Assembly: GCA_964243295.1 (NCBI GenBank)
Contig: CAXTEJ010000003.1
Location: forward strand, 1-64,000
From: CAXTEJ01 sp964243295
GTDB lineage: Bacteria; Actinomycetota; Actinomycetes; Actinomycetales; Angustibacteraceae
Length of the DNA: 64,000 nt
Direction of reading: 5' to 3'
Shown: positions 1 through 9,118 of the stretch, in pieces
Position numbering within the stretch: position 1 is the stretch's first letter
Layout: every line of letters begins with the position of its first letter
The notes under the pieces: generated by a model
What the model was told of the DNA's origin: nothing
Databases searched by the model: none
The model's input: the letters and a program-made list of their open reading frames with translations, nothing else
Program-made: the position numbers and the translations under genes

Positions 1-161
1 ACATCCGCAACTTCGGTGCCAAGTCCATCGACGAGGTGAAGGCCAAGCTCGTCGGCATGGGTCTGCAGCTCAAGGACAGCCCGCCCGGGTTCGACCCGAG
101 CGCCGTGGTCGAGGCCTACGGCGACGACGACGCGGCGTACGCCGAGGACGAGCAGTACTGA
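1..161 (+). CDS. rpoA: RNA polymerase alpha subunit, 3' end (partial)
   Basis: This is the last 53 codons of a gene that enters from the left edge, open from base 3 to the TGA at 159-161. The visible peptide IRNFGAKSIDEVKAKL is the end of the alpha C-terminal domain, the helix-hairpin-helix module that contacts UP elements and activators. It is followed by the acidic tail usual for actinobacterial RpoA, ending DEQY. The next gene is rplQ, the standard neighbour. The identification rests on this tail plus the context. Confidence 0.93.
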   Translation, partial: IRNFGAKSIDEVKAKLVGMGLQLKDSPPGFDPSAVVEAYGDDDAAYAEDEQY

Positions 162-233
162 CCACCCATCGCCGCCGCGGCGCGTCGAGCCGATCGAAGC
201 GCCACCTGACCAACCGGTAGGAGAACGACCACC

Positions 234-992
234 ATGCCCACGCCCACGAAGGGTCCTCGTCTCGGCGGCGGCCCGGCCCACGAGCGGTTGATCCTCGCCA
301 ACCTGGCGCAGGCGCTGTTCGAGAACGACCGCATCACGACCACGCAGGCCAAGGCCAAGCGGCTGCGCCCGCTGGCCGAGCGGCTGGTGACCTTCGCCAA
401 GCGCGGCGACCTGCACGCGCGCCGTCGCGTGCTCGGCATCATCAGCGACAAGGGTGTCGTGCACCGCCTGTTCACCGAGATCGCGCCCGACGTGGCTGAC
501 CGTCAGGGCGGCTACACGCGCATCACCAAGATCGCGCCGCGCAAGGGCGACAACGCCCCCATGGCCGTGATCGAGCTCGTGCGCGAGCCGATGTCGGCCC
601 GGCAGGCGACGGTCCGCGAGGCGGAGGCGGCCACCCGCCGCACCGCCACGTCGTCCGCCCCGTCCGCCGCCACCTCGCCCGAGACCTCGCAGGCAGCGGC
701 TGCCGCCGCGGCCGAGATCGCCGCGCAGGACGCTGCAGACGCGCTCGCGCAGGGAGACGCGGACGCAGCGGCCGACGCCGCCACCGAGGCCACCGTGGCG
801 GCCGACACGGTCGCCGAGCTGGCACCCGGCACCGAGGACGCCGCGGCCGCCGACGCCGCGGCCGACTACGCCGACGACGCGGCCGCTGCCGCGGTCGAGC
901 AGGCTTCCGACACCGTCGGTGCCGACGACGCCGTCGCGCCCGCGGTCGAGCAGGCGCCCGACGTCGACGGCACGGACACCACGAGGGCCTGA
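234..992 (+). CDS. rplQ: 50S ribosomal protein L17 with long acidic Ala-rich tail
   Basis: L17 is a large-subunit ribosomal protein. Residues 1-120 carry the family signature: the start MPTPTKGPRLGGGPAHERL, then LANLAQALFENDRI and a block ending VIELV. The protein has 252 residues, about twice the length of the L17 core. The extra half (about 125-252) is almost only Ala, Asp, Glu, Thr and Val. Such low-complexity tails occur on actinobacterial L17, but this one is long. The start is ATG behind a GGAGAACGACC Shine-Dalgarno region. It follows rpoA by 72 nt and precedes truA, the normal order. Confidence 0.95.
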   Translation: MPTPTKGPRLGGGPAHERLILANLAQALFENDRITTTQAKAKRLRPLAERLVTFAKRGDLHARRRVLGIISDKGVVHRLFTEIAPDVADRQGGYTRITKIAPRKGDNAPMAVIELVREPMSARQATVREAEAATRRTATSSAPSAATSPETSQAAAAAAAEIAAQDAADALAQGDADAAADAATEATVAADTVAELAPGTEDAAAADAAADYADDAAAAAVEQASDTVGADDAVAPAVEQAPDVDGTDTTRA

Positions 993-1057
993 GCCTGCCG
1001 GCCACGCACGACGACGAGCCCGCCGCACCCCACCCGGGGGACGGCGGGCTCGTCCGC

Positions 1058-1900
1058 GTGCGGCTCGACCTCGGGTACGACGGGACGGCGTTCTCCGGCT
1101 GGGCGCGCCAGCCCGGCCGCCGCAGCGTCGAGCAGACGCTGGGTGAGGCGCTCGCCCGCGTGCTGCGGCTGCCCGACCAGCCGCGGCTGGTCGTCGCCGG
1201 CCGCACCGACGCCGGCGTGCACGCCCGCGGCCAGGTCTGCCACGTCGACCTGCCCGTCGCGGCCTGGGCGGCCTCGCCCGGCCGTGCCGACGTCCCGGCG
1301 CCTCTCGCGCTGGTGCGTCGGCTCACGGGCGTGCTGCCCGAGGACGTGCGGGTCGCCGCGGCCGCCGTGGCCCCGCCCGGCTTCGACGCCCGCTTCGGCG
1401 CGCTGCGCCGGCACTACGCCTACCGGCTGAGCGAGCACCCCGCAGGCCCCGACCCGCTGCGCCGGCACGACGTCCTCGACCACCGGCGTCCGGTCGACGT
1501 CGCCGCGATGAACGAGGCCGCCGGGCGGCTCGAGGGGCTTCACGACTTCGCCGCCTTCTGCCGGCGACGGGAAGGGGCCACGACCGTACGCACCCTGCTG
1601 CGCTTCGCCTGGTCGCGCCAGGGCCCGGCAGCTCCGGACGCCGGCCTCGTGGTCGCGACCGTGGTGGCCGACGCGTTCTGCCACTCCATGGTGCGCGCCC
1701 TCGTCGGCGCGCTGCTGCCGGTGGGGGAGGGCCGTCGTCCGGCCGACTGGCCCCGGCAGGTGCTCACGGCCGCCGTCCGCGACCCGGGGGTCGGCGTGGT
1801 GGCGGCCGCCGGGCTGACGCTCGAGCGCGTCGACTACCCGCCCGACGACCAGCTCGTCGCGCGCGCCGAGCAGGCCCGCTCGGTGCGGTCGCGGCCCTGA
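1058..1900 (+). CDS. truA: tRNA pseudouridine(38-40) synthase TruA
   Basis: TruA isomerises uridines 38-40 in the tRNA anticodon arm. The 280-residue protein begins MRLDLGYDGTAFSGWARQPG and contains the catalytic-Asp motif GRTDAGVHA near residue 50. The later block FCHSMVRALVGALLPVG is the conserved C-terminal region. The GTG start at 1058 puts the first beta strand at the N terminus, as in the family. No clear Shine-Dalgarno precedes it, so the start is likely but not proven. The rpoA-rplQ-truA order is conserved in actinobacteria. Confidence 0.93.
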   Translation: MRLDLGYDGTAFSGWARQPGRRSVEQTLGEALARVLRLPDQPRLVVAGRTDAGVHARGQVCHVDLPVAAWAASPGRADVPAPLALVRRLTGVLPEDVRVAAAAVAPPGFDARFGALRRHYAYRLSEHPAGPDPLRRHDVLDHRRPVDVAAMNEAAGRLEGLHDFAAFCRRREGATTVRTLLRFAWSRQGPAAPDAGLVVATVVADAFCHSMVRALVGALLPVGEGRRPADWPRQVLTAAVRDPGVGVVAAAGLTLERVDYPPDDQLVARAEQARSVRSRP

Positions 1901-1973
1901 CTTTCGCAGGCCGCGCCCGCCGCGTCGGCAAACCCGGTGACGCGGTGGCCGCCACGCCTCACACTGGGCGCTC

Positions 1974-3656
1974 GTGGGACACGTCGACGTCAACGCGGTC
2001 AGCTACCACCTGCCCGACGGCAGGCCGCTGCTCGACGAGGTGTCGCTGCGGGTGGGCGACGGCAGCACGGTGGCGCTCATCGGGCCCAACGGCACCGGCA
2101 AGACCACGCTGCTGCGCATCATCAGCGGCGACCTCGCGCCCCACGCCGGCGCGATCACCCGCAGCGGCGGGCTGGGCGTCATGCGGCAGTTCGTGGGCCA
2201 GCTGCGCGACGACACGACCGTGCGCGACCTGCTGCTGTCGGTGGCGGCACCGCGGGTGCGTGCCGCGGCGCAGGCCCTCGCCGACGCCGAGCTGGCGATG
2301 ATGGAGGCCGACGACGAGCGCACCCAGATGCGCTACGCGCAGGCCATCGCCGACTGGTCGGACGCCGGCGGGTACGAGGCCGAGACGCTGTGGGACGTGT
2401 GCACCGTCGCCGCGATCGGCACGCCGTTCGAGCGGGCGCAGTGGCGCGACGTCCGGACGCTGTCGGGCGGGGAGCAGAAGCGGCTGGTGCTCGAGTCGCT
2501 GCTGCGCGGCCCGGACGAGGTGCTGCTGCTCGACGAGCCCGACAACTACCTCGATGTGCCGGGCAAGCGCTGGCTGGAGGACCGGCTGCTCGAGACGGCC
2601 AAGACCGTGCTGTTCGTCAGCCACGACCGCGAGCTGCTCGCCCGTGCCGCCACCCGCGTCGCGACGCTCGAGCCGGGTGCGGCCGGCGCCGGCCTGTGGG
2701 TGCACCCGGCGGGCTTCGCGACCTACCAGCAGGCGCGCCGCGACCGGCTCGAGCGGCTGGACGAGCTGGGCCGGCGGTGGGACGAGGAGCACGCCAAGCT
2801 CAAGGCGCTGGTGCAGTACTACAAGACCAAGGCCGCCTACAACAGCGACATGTCGAGCCAGTACCACGCGGCTGAGAAGCGGCTCGCGCGGTTCGTCGAC
2901 GCCGGCCCGCCGCAGGCCCTGCCCCTGCAGCAGCAGGTGACCATGCGGTTGCGGGGCGGCCGCACGGGCAAGCGGGCGCTGGTGTGCGAGGGCCTCGAGC
3001 TCGAGGGGCTGATGCGCCCGTTCGACCTGGAGGTGTGGTTCGGCGAGCGCGTGGCGGTGCTGGGGTCGAACGGCTCGGGCAAGTCGCACTTCCTGCGGCT
3101 GCTCGCCGTCGGCGGCTCCGACCCCGACCAGGAGCACCAGCCTGTCGGCGACGTGGTCATCGCCCCGGTCGCGCACGCGGGGACGGCGCGGCTGGGCGCC
3201 CGCGTGCGGCCCGGCTGGTTCGCGCAGACCCACGAGCAGCCGCTGCTGCTCGGTCGCACGCTGCTGGAGGTGCTGCACCGCGGTGACGAGCACCGCGAGG
3301 GCCTGCCGCGCGAGCAGGCGGCGCGGGCGCTCGACCGGTACGAGCTCGCCCGCAGCGGTGAGCAGGTCTTCGAGTCGCTGTCGGGCGGCCAGCAGGCGCG
3401 GTTCCAGATCCTGCTGCTCGAGCTGTCGGGTGCCACGATGCTGCTGCTCGACGAGCCGACCGACAACCTCGACCTGGACTCGGCCGAGGCGCTGGAGGAG
3501 GGGCTCGCGGCGTTCGAGGGCACGGTGCTGGCCGTCACCCACGACCGCTGGTTCGCGCGCGGCTTCGACAGGTTCCTGGTCTTCGGCGCCGACGGCCGGG
3601 TCTACGAGGCGCCCGAGCCGGTGTGGGACGAGGGGCGCGTCGTCCGCGAGCGCTGA
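1974..3656 (+). CDS. ABC-F family ATPase
   Basis: This soluble protein has two ABC domains and no membrane segments, the ABC-F layout (ribosome-associated factors, some giving antibiotic resistance). NBD1 has Walker A GPNGTGKTT near residue 38, signature LSGGEQKR and Walker B LLLDEPDNYLD. After a charged linker of about 60 residues, NBD2 has GSNGSGKSH near 364, LSGGQQAR near 468 and LLLDEPTDNLD. NBD2 has His where Walker A normally ends in Thr/Ser. The GTG start lies 8 nt after a -10-like CACACT (1960-1965), with GTGACG 17 nt further up, so it may be leaderless. Whether it protects ribosomes or has a housekeeping role cannot be told from sequence. Confidence 0.85.
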   Translation: MGHVDVNAVSYHLPDGRPLLDEVSLRVGDGSTVALIGPNGTGKTTLLRIISGDLAPHAGAITRSGGLGVMRQFVGQLRDDTTVRDLLLSVAAPRVRAAAQALADAELAMMEADDERTQMRYAQAIADWSDAGGYEAETLWDVCTVAAIGTPFERAQWRDVRTLSGGEQKRLVLESLLRGPDEVLLLDEPDNYLDVPGKRWLEDRLLETAKTVLFVSHDRELLARAATRVATLEPGAAGAGLWVHPAGFATYQQARRDRLERLDELGRRWDEEHAKLKALVQYYKTKAAYNSDMSSQYHAAEKRLARFVDAGPPQALPLQQQVTMRLRGGRTGKRALVCEGLELEGLMRPFDLEVWFGERVAVLGSNGSGKSHFLRLLAVGGSDPDQEHQPVGDVVIAPVAHAGTARLGARVRPGWFAQTHEQPLLLGRTLLEVLHRGDEHREGLPREQAARALDRYELARSGEQVFESLSGGQQARFQILLLELSGATMLLLDEPTDNLDLDSAEALEEGLAAFEGTVLAVTHDRWFARGFDRFLVFGADGRVYEAPEPVWDEGRVVRER

Positions 3657-3668
3657 CCACTCCGTGTT

Positions 3669-3698
3669 TTGACCCCCGGCGTGAGCGATGGGTACCCT
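3669..3698 (+). promoter_or_regulatory. Predicted promoter of rplM-rpsI
   Basis: A -35 TTGACC (3669-3674) and a -10 TACCCT (3693-3698) are separated by 18 nt, a good match to the housekeeping sigma consensus. The transcript would start near 3705, giving a leader of about 127 nt before rplM. The leader contains a GC-rich hairpin (CGCCCC/GGGGCG near 3722-3740). A long structured leader suits ribosomal-protein feedback control, but no known leader class was recognised. Confidence 0.7.
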
Positions 3699-3831
3699 GG
3701 GGAGTCGTCGTGCGTGATCGACGCCCCTTCCGCGGGGGCGGCCGGACGGCCGACGACCGACCAGAGGGCCCCGCGGTGCCAGCCGCCGCGTGATCCCGAC
3801 CAGTGACAGCGACGAAACGAAGGCTACGACC

Positions 3832-4275
3832 GTGCGCACCTACACCCCGAAGCCCGGCGACATCGACCGCCAGTGGCACGTCATCGACGCCACGGACGTG
3901 GTGCTCGGCCGACTCGCCAGCCAGGTCGCCGTGCTGCTGCGGGGCAAGCACAAGGCCACCTTCGCGCCCCACGTCGACACCGGTGACTTCGTCGTCGTCA
4001 TCAACGCCGACAAGGTGGCGCTGACGGGCAACAAGGCTGCGCAGAAGCTCGCCTACCGCCACTCGGGCTTCCCGGGCGGCCTGGCCTCGCGCAGCTACAC
4101 CGAGATGCTCGAGAAGTACCCGGCCAAGACCGTCGAGAAGGCTGTGCGGGGCATGCTGCCGAAGAACTCGCTGGCCCGTGACCAGCTGGGCAAGCTCAAG
4201 GTCTACGCCGGCGCCGAGCACCCCCACCAGGCCCAGCGCCCGCAGCCGTTCGAGATCACCCAGGTCGCGCAGTGA
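3832..4275 (+). CDS. rplM: 50S ribosomal protein L13
   Basis: L13 is an early-assembling large-subunit protein. From the GTG at 3832 the protein is 147 residues and begins MRTYTPKPGDIDRQWHVIDA, the typical actinobacterial N terminus. Internal signatures are VVLGRLASQVA, LRGKHK and VRGMLPKN. A longer reading from 3790 would add 14 residues with no family support, so 3832 is preferred. An AAGG lies about 9 nt upstream. It is followed 84 nt later by rpsI, its usual operon partner. Confidence 0.95.
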   Translation: MRTYTPKPGDIDRQWHVIDATDVVLGRLASQVAVLLRGKHKATFAPHVDTGDFVVVINADKVALTGNKAAQKLAYRHSGFPGGLASRSYTEMLEKYPAKTVEKAVRGMLPKNSLARDQLGKLKVYAGAEHPHQAQRPQPFEITQVAQ

Positions 4276-4359
4276 CCCGACCCGGTGCTCGCTCGAGCGT
4301 CCGGGTCCTCACGCGTCCCGCCCCGTCCTCGCAGCCCTCGCAGTCCCTGAAGGAGAACC

Positions 4360-4860
4360 GTGGCTGAGTCCACCATCGACAACGACCTGGTCGACGACGT
4401 CGACCTCGACGACGCGCCGAGCAGCTACACCTCGGAGTCCTCGGACGCCCCGGCCCGCCGCGCCAGCGCGTCCGGTCCGGGCGCCGCGACCGGCCGCCGC
4501 AAGGAGGCCGTCGCCCGGGTGCGCATCGTGCCCGGCACCGGCCAGTGGACGATCAACGGCCGCGAGCTGTCGCACTACTTCCCGAACAAGGTGCACCAGC
4601 AGATCGTGAGCGAGCCCTTCGTGGTGCTCGACCTCGACGGCGCCTTCGACGTCATCGCGCGCGTCCACGGCGGTGGCCCCTCCGGCCAGGCCGGCGCCGT
4701 GCGCCTCGGCATCGCCCGCTCGCTCAACGGGATCGACGAGGAGGCGAACCGCGCCACGCTGAAGAAGGCCGGCTTCCTGACCCGCGACCCGCGCGTCATC
4801 GAGCGCAAGAAGGCCGGTCTGAAGAAGGCCCGCAAGGCACCTCAGTACAGCAAGCGCTGA
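4360..4860 (+). CDS. rpsI: 30S ribosomal protein S9
   Basis: S9 is a small-subunit protein whose C-terminal tail reaches the P-site tRNA. The 166-residue protein has the S9 core (GRRKEAVARVRIVPG, GQAGAVRLGIAR) and the invariant end APQYSKR. Residues 1-45 are an acidic extension common in actinobacteria. The start is GTG behind a strong GAAGGAGAACC. It is co-transcribed with rplM, and a strong hairpin follows at 4889-4926. Confidence 0.95.
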   Translation: MAESTIDNDLVDDVDLDDAPSSYTSESSDAPARRASASGPGAATGRRKEAVARVRIVPGTGQWTINGRELSHYFPNKVHQQIVSEPFVVLDLDGAFDVIARVHGGGPSGQAGAVRLGIARSLNGIDEEANRATLKKAGFLTRDPRVIERKKAGLKKARKAPQYSKR

Positions 4861-4888
4861 TCCATCCCGCCGCGCGCTCGCGCGGCGC

Positions 4889-4926
4889 ACGACGGCCCCG
4901 GGAGTACGCTCCGACGGGGCCGTCGT
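4889..4926 (+). terminator. Terminator hairpin after rpsI
   Basis: Perfect 12-bp inverted repeat: ACGACGGCCCCG at 4889-4900 and CGGGGCCGTCGT at 4915-4926, with a 14-nt loop. There is no U tract, as is common for GC-rich actinobacterial terminators. It separates the ribosomal protein operon from glmM. Confidence 0.75.
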
Positions 4927-4975
4927 CGCGTCCGGCTCGGCACGTCCGGCGCACCGTCCTGACGAGAGGCACCAC

Positions 4976-6355
4976 GTGGCACGACTGTTCGGCACCGACG
5001 GGGTCCGAGGGCTCGCCAACGGCGACCTCACCGCTGAGCTCGCCCTGGGGCTCGCCGTCGCCGCGGCCGCCGTCCTCGGCTCGCGCCGGAGCGGTGCGCC
5101 GAGCCCGGACGACGGCACCGCCGGCAGTCGCCCGCTCGCCGTGGTGGGCCGCGACCCCCGCGCCTCGGGGGAGTTCCTGTCGGCCGCCGTGGTGGCCGGG
5201 CTCGCGAGCGCCGGCGTCGACGTCCTGGACGTCGGCGTGCTGCCGACCCCAGCCGTGGCCTTCATCACCGCCGCCCGCGGCGCCGACTTCGGCGTGATGG
5301 TGTCGGCGTCGCACAACCCGATGCCCGACAACGGCATCAAGTTCTTCGCCCGCGGCGGCCACAAGCTCGACGACGAGGTCGAGGACCGCATCGAGGCCCT
5401 CGTCACCACCCCTGCGGCCGAGCCCGGCCGCCCGGTCGGAGCAAGTGTGGGGCGCGTGCGCCCCGACGTCGCCGCCGGCGCCGACTACGTGGCCCACCTG
5501 CTGGCTGCCGCCCCGCACCGGCTGGACGGCCTGCGGATCGTGCTGGACGCCGCGCACGGCGCTGCGAGCCGTGTGGGCCCCCAGCTGCTGCGGGAGGCCG
5601 GCGCCGACGTCACCGTCATCGGGGGTGATCCCGACGGCTACAACATCAACGACGGCTACGGCTCGACCCACCTCGAGCGCCTCGTCGCGGCGGTGCGCGA
5701 GACCGGCGCCGACGCCGGGCTCGGGCTCGACGGCGACGCCGACCGCTGCCTCGCGGTCGACGCGAGCGGCGAGCTGGTCGACGGCGACCAGATCATGGCG
5801 GTGCTGGCGCTGGCCCTCGACGAGCGCGGCGAGCTCGCCGACCGCACCCTCGTCGCCACGGTCATGAGCAACCTCGGGCTGATGCTGGCCATGGAGGCGG
5901 CGGGCATCACCGTCGTCCAGGCCGGGGTGGGTGACCGCTACGTGCTCGAGCAGATGCGCGAGGGCGGCTACACCCTCGGCGGTGAGCAGTCCGGCCACGT
6001 CATCGTCAGCCGGCACGGCACGACGGGCGACGGGCTGCTCACCGGCCTGCTGCTGCTGGCGCGCGTGGCGCAGACCGGCCGCACCCTCGCCGACCTCGCC
6101 TCGGTCATGAGCCGGCTGCCGCAGGTGCTCGTCAACGTGCCGGGCGTCGACAAGTCGCGCACCCACCAGGACGCCGAGCTGACCGCCGCCGTCGAGACCG
6201 CCCAGGCCGAGCTGGCCGGCCGCGGCCGGGTGCTGCTGCGCCCCTCGGGAACCGAGGCGCTGGTGCGCGTCATGGTCGAGGCGACCGAGCAGGCCCACGC
6301 GCGAACGGTGGCCGACCGGCTCGCCGGCGTCGTGCGCGAGCGGCTGGCGCTCTAG
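4976..6355 (+). CDS. glmM: Phosphoglucosamine mutase
   Basis: GlmM converts glucosamine-6-phosphate to glucosamine-1-phosphate on the way to UDP-GlcNAc for peptidoglycan. The 459-residue protein starts MARLFGTDGVRG. It has the phosphoserine loop VSASHNPMPDNGIKFF near residue 108, the metal-binding DGDADRC near 255, and the C-terminal phosphate loop RPSGTEALVRVM. The start is GTG behind GAGAGG. Its TAG stop overlaps the stop of the convergent DUF389 gene in the tetramer CTAG (6352-6355). glmS, the preceding pathway step, lies 5 kb downstream. Confidence 0.96.
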   Translation: MARLFGTDGVRGLANGDLTAELALGLAVAAAAVLGSRRSGAPSPDDGTAGSRPLAVVGRDPRASGEFLSAAVVAGLASAGVDVLDVGVLPTPAVAFITAARGADFGVMVSASHNPMPDNGIKFFARGGHKLDDEVEDRIEALVTTPAAEPGRPVGASVGRVRPDVAAGADYVAHLLAAAPHRLDGLRIVLDAAHGAASRVGPQLLREAGADVTVIGGDPDGYNINDGYGSTHLERLVAAVRETGADAGLGLDGDADRCLAVDASGELVDGDQIMAVLALALDERGELADRTLVATVMSNLGLMLAMEAAGITVVQAGVGDRYVLEQMREGGYTLGGEQSGHVIVSRHGTTGDGLLTGLLLLARVAQTGRTLADLASVMSRLPQVLVNVPGVDKSRTHQDAELTAAVETAQAELAGRGRVLLRPSGTEALVRVMVEATEQAHARTVADRLAGVVRERLAL

Positions 6356-7293
6356 CGCAGCGCGTGGACGTGGTGGCTGATCCGCCGCCACACCTGCCGC
6401 TGCACCGTCAGGGTGATCACGCCCGCGACGGCCATGCCGAGCAGGTTGATGCCCAGCTGGGCTGCGGCACCGCCCATCTCGCGCGGCACCCACAGCGCCA
6501 GGGCGAGGGCGAGGTTGCCCGCCGCCGGCACCGTCGTCACCGAGATGAAGACGCCGACGAGGGCGTTCGAGCGCCCCGCCGTCTGCGACAGCGTCCCGGC
6601 GATGCCGGCGAGCAGCGCCACCACGAACGACCACCGGTCCGGGCGCCAGATGAAGGCCGTCAGCGGGCGCGGCGCGGTCAGTGAGCCGACGTCGATCCAG
6701 CCGGCCGCCCGGGCGGCGAGGCCGAGCAGGACGGTGATCGCGATGGCGAAGACGAAACCGCGCAGCAGCAGCCGCAGCCCGTCGCGGGCGAGCTCGCGGT
6801 GGCCGAGCACCAGACCGGTCGCGATCGCGGCGACCGCGCCGAACTCCGGACCGACGACCATGGCGCCCACGACCAGCACCGAGGAGTCGAGCACCACCGC
6901 GATGGCGGCGATCATCGTGGCGAGCGCCAGGAAGGCGTAGAACGACCACGAGTCCTGGGCGTCGGCGTTGGCCTTCTCCACCACGACGTCCCAGACAAGG
7001 GCGTCGTCGGGCGAGCCGGGTGCGGCGTTCTCGGCATCGCGGGCGCGCTGCGACGGGGAGGCCGCGACCTCCACGATGGCCACGGTGCCGCCGTCGTCCA
7101 GCCCGAGCCGGCGCAGCTGCCCGAGGACGTCGGAGGCGGCCTCGCGCGCGACGTCGCACAGCACGACGTCGCCGGGCGGGTCGAGCGCGGCTCCGGCCAG
7201 GAGCACCACGCTGGTGACCCGGGGGTCGTCGACGAGCAGCCGCGTCACCGCGTCGGTGCTGGCGGTGGGGACGACCAGGCGCAGGTGGAGCAC
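6352..7293 (-). CDS. DUF389 family membrane protein
   Basis: A 313-residue protein of the TIGR00341/DUF389 type, function unknown. Residues 1-90 form a soluble domain (LHLRLVVPTASTDAVTRLL ... VAIVEVA). About six hydrophobic segments follow from residue 110, including FYAFLALATMIAAIAVVL and the family-typical VVGAMVVGPEFGAVAAIATG. The GTG start at 7293 fits the domain; a longer reading to 7461 would run into the upstream gene. It lies 16 nt downstream of the diguanylate cyclase gene and is probably co-transcribed with it. Confidence 0.85.
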   Translation of the reverse strand: MLHLRLVVPTASTDAVTRLLVDDPRVTSVVLLAGAALDPPGDVVLCDVAREAASDVLGQLRRLGLDDGGTVAIVEVAASPSQRARDAENAAPGSPDDALVWDVVVEKANADAQDSWSFYAFLALATMIAAIAVVLDSSVLVVGAMVVGPEFGAVAAIATGLVLGHRELARDGLRLLLRGFVFAIAITVLLGLAARAAGWIDVGSLTAPRPLTAFIWRPDRWSFVVALLAGIAGTLSQTAGRSNALVGVFISVTTVPAAGNLALALALWVPREMGGAAAQLGINLLGMAVAGVITLTVQRQVWRRISHHVHALR

Positions 7294-7309
7294 GCCCCCA
7301 TCCTGCCCC

Positions 7310-9118
7310 TCAGTGGGCCAGCGTGTCCGCCCCCGCCAGGGCCGCCGAGTCGGCGAGCACCACGCGGTTGCGCCCGGCGTCCTTGGCCCGGTACATCGCC
7401 GCGTCGGCCGCGGCCACGAGGGTCTTCGGGGTGGCGCCGTGGTCGGGCATCGAGGCGACACCGACCGAGGCGGTCACGGGGGTCTCGCCCTGCTGGGCGA
7501 AGGCGTACTCGATCCGGGCGCGCAGCCGCTCGGCCAGCACCAGTGCCGCCTCGCTGTCGCTCTCGCGGACGATCACCGCGAGCTCCTCGCCGCCGTAGCG
7601 GTAAGCCGTGTCGGTCGTGCGCAGCGCCTCCTGCAGCACGGTCGCCACCTGCTGCAGCACCTGGTCGCCCTTGGCGTGGCCGAAGGTGTCGTTGACGGCC
7701 TTGAAGTGGTCGAGGTCGATCATGATGAACGACAGCGGGCGGGCGTAGCGCAGGCTGCGGTCGCACTCGCTGCTGAGGTCGATCTCGAGGCGCCGGCGGT
7801 TCGCCAGGCGCGTGAGGGCGTCGTGCTCGCTGGCGTGCGACGTCGCCTCGTGCAGGCGCGCAGCCTCCATGGCGGTCGCCGCGTGCACGGCCAGGGTCTC
7901 GACCACCTCGAGCTCGTCGTCCGCCAGCTGCTGGGAGAGGAACAGCTCGAGCACGCCGATGACCCGCGCGCCGACGACGAGCGGCACGGCCAGCACGCGG
8001 GCGAGCTCGTGCTCGACCGGTGTGCTCTGAGCGGTCCTGCCGTACTTCGCGGCCCGGCCGACGAGGCCGATGCCCAGCTCCGCGGGCCGGGTCTCGGCGG
8101 CGCCGCCGCCCTCGGAGTCCCACTGCGGCACCACGGTGGCCCGGTCCTCGTCGACGAGCCACACGACCGTGCGCTGCACCGACTCCAGGCCGGCGACGGC
8201 TTCGACGACCGAGACCATGACGTAGCGCAGGTTCAGGCTGCCGCCGATCTCGCGCACCATGAGCAGGATGCCGTGCAGCCGCTCGGACTGAGCGACGATG
8301 TGCGCCTCGCGCTCGACCGCCACGGTCTGGGCGTCGGCGAGCGCCTGCGTGAGCGCGTTGAGCCCGTCGATGGTGCGGGCCAGCTCGACGGGGCCGCTGC
8401 TGACCACCCGGTGCGTGAGGTCGCCCGCCCGCGCCGCGTCGAGGCCGGTGAGCAGGTTCTCGACAGGGCGGACGACGTCCGCGCGCAGCCGGTTGCGCCC
8501 ACGCAGCCCGACGGCGGCGGTCGCGGCGGCGGTGGCGAGGCCGGTGGCGATGGCGACGCGCAGCGCGTGCAGCTGCCACGAGCGCCAGGCGTGCAGCGCC
8601 GCAGCCGTCTCGGTGGCCGCTTCCGCCTCCTCGCCGCGGTAGACGTCGAAGAGCGCCTTGCCGGGCTTGAAGGTCGCCGCCAGGTCGGTGCCGGGTGGCA
8701 CATCGGCGGGCAGCCGCACGACCGGCTCGGCCCAGCTGCTGAGCCAGGCGGCCTGGGCCAGGCGCACCCGCACCAGCACCTCGGTCAGCCGCCGGTCGCC
8801 CACCAGGGGCAGCAGCCGCTCGTCGGCGGTCTGCAGGTCCTGGCGGCCCCTGACGTAGGGCTGGAGGTAGTGCGCGTCGCGCGTCGACAGGTAGCCGCGC
8901 AGGCCGGTCTCCTGGTCGAGCATCGCGCTGTGGCTGTCCTGCAGGGCCAGCAGGCCGGCCTCGTACTTCGTGATGGAGGGTTGTGATACCAGGCTGAAGA
9001 AGCCAAGGAGGGAGAGCAGCACCACGCTCACCAGCACCGTCCCGGCCACCACGACGCGCGTGCCGCGGTCGACGGCCAGCGCCAGGGTGACGGTGCGCGA
9101 CGGGCTCGAGCTCGACAC
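7310..9118 (-). CDS. Membrane diguanylate cyclase (CHASE3-HAMP-GAF-GGDEF)
   Basis: This predicted c-di-GMP synthase has 602 residues. A first membrane helix (VVVAGTVLVSVVLLSLLGFF) is followed by a CHASE3-like periplasmic region containing DQETGLRGYLSTRD. A second helix near 180-205, a HAMP-type linker, a GAF domain (about 280-420) and a C-terminal GGDEF domain follow. The active-site motif is GGEEL, with RTTD five residues before it, the position of the inhibitory I-site. An ATG at 9136 is possible, but GGAAGG lies 6 nt before the GTG at 9118, so 9118 is preferred. It heads a two-gene operon with the DUF389 gene. Leu in place of Phe in the motif is tolerated in some active enzymes. Confidence 0.88.
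   Translation of the reverse strand: MSSSSPSRTVTLALAVDRGTRVVVAGTVLVSVVLLSLLGFFSLVSQPSITKYEAGLLALQDSHSAMLDQETGLRGYLSTRDAHYLQPYVRGRQDLQTADERLLPLVGDRRLTEVLVRVRLAQAAWLSSWAEPVVRLPADVPPGTDLAATFKPGKALFDVYRGEEAEAATETAAALHAWRSWQLHALRVAIATGLATAAATAAVGLRGRNRLRADVVRPVENLLTGLDAARAGDLTHRVVSSGPVELARTIDGLNALTQALADAQTVAVEREAHIVAQSERLHGILLMVREIGGSLNLRYVMVSVVEAVAGLESVQRTVVWLVDEDRATVVPQWDSEGGGAAETRPAELGIGLVGRAAKYGRTAQSTPVEHELARVLAVPLVVGARVIGVLELFLSQQLADDELEVVETLAVHAATAMEAARLHEATSHASEHDALTRLANRRRLEIDLSSECDRSLRYARPLSFIMIDLDHFKAVNDTFGHAKGDQVLQQVATVLQEALRTTDTAYRYGGEELAVIVRESDSEAALVLAERLRARIEYAFAQQGETPVTASVGVASMPDHGATPKTLVAAADAAMYRAKDAGRNRVVLADSAALAGADTLAH

Noticed and set aside
3790..3831. Upstream start for rplM
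   Set aside because: The added 14 residues have no counterpart in L13; the GTG at 3832 gives the standard N terminus.
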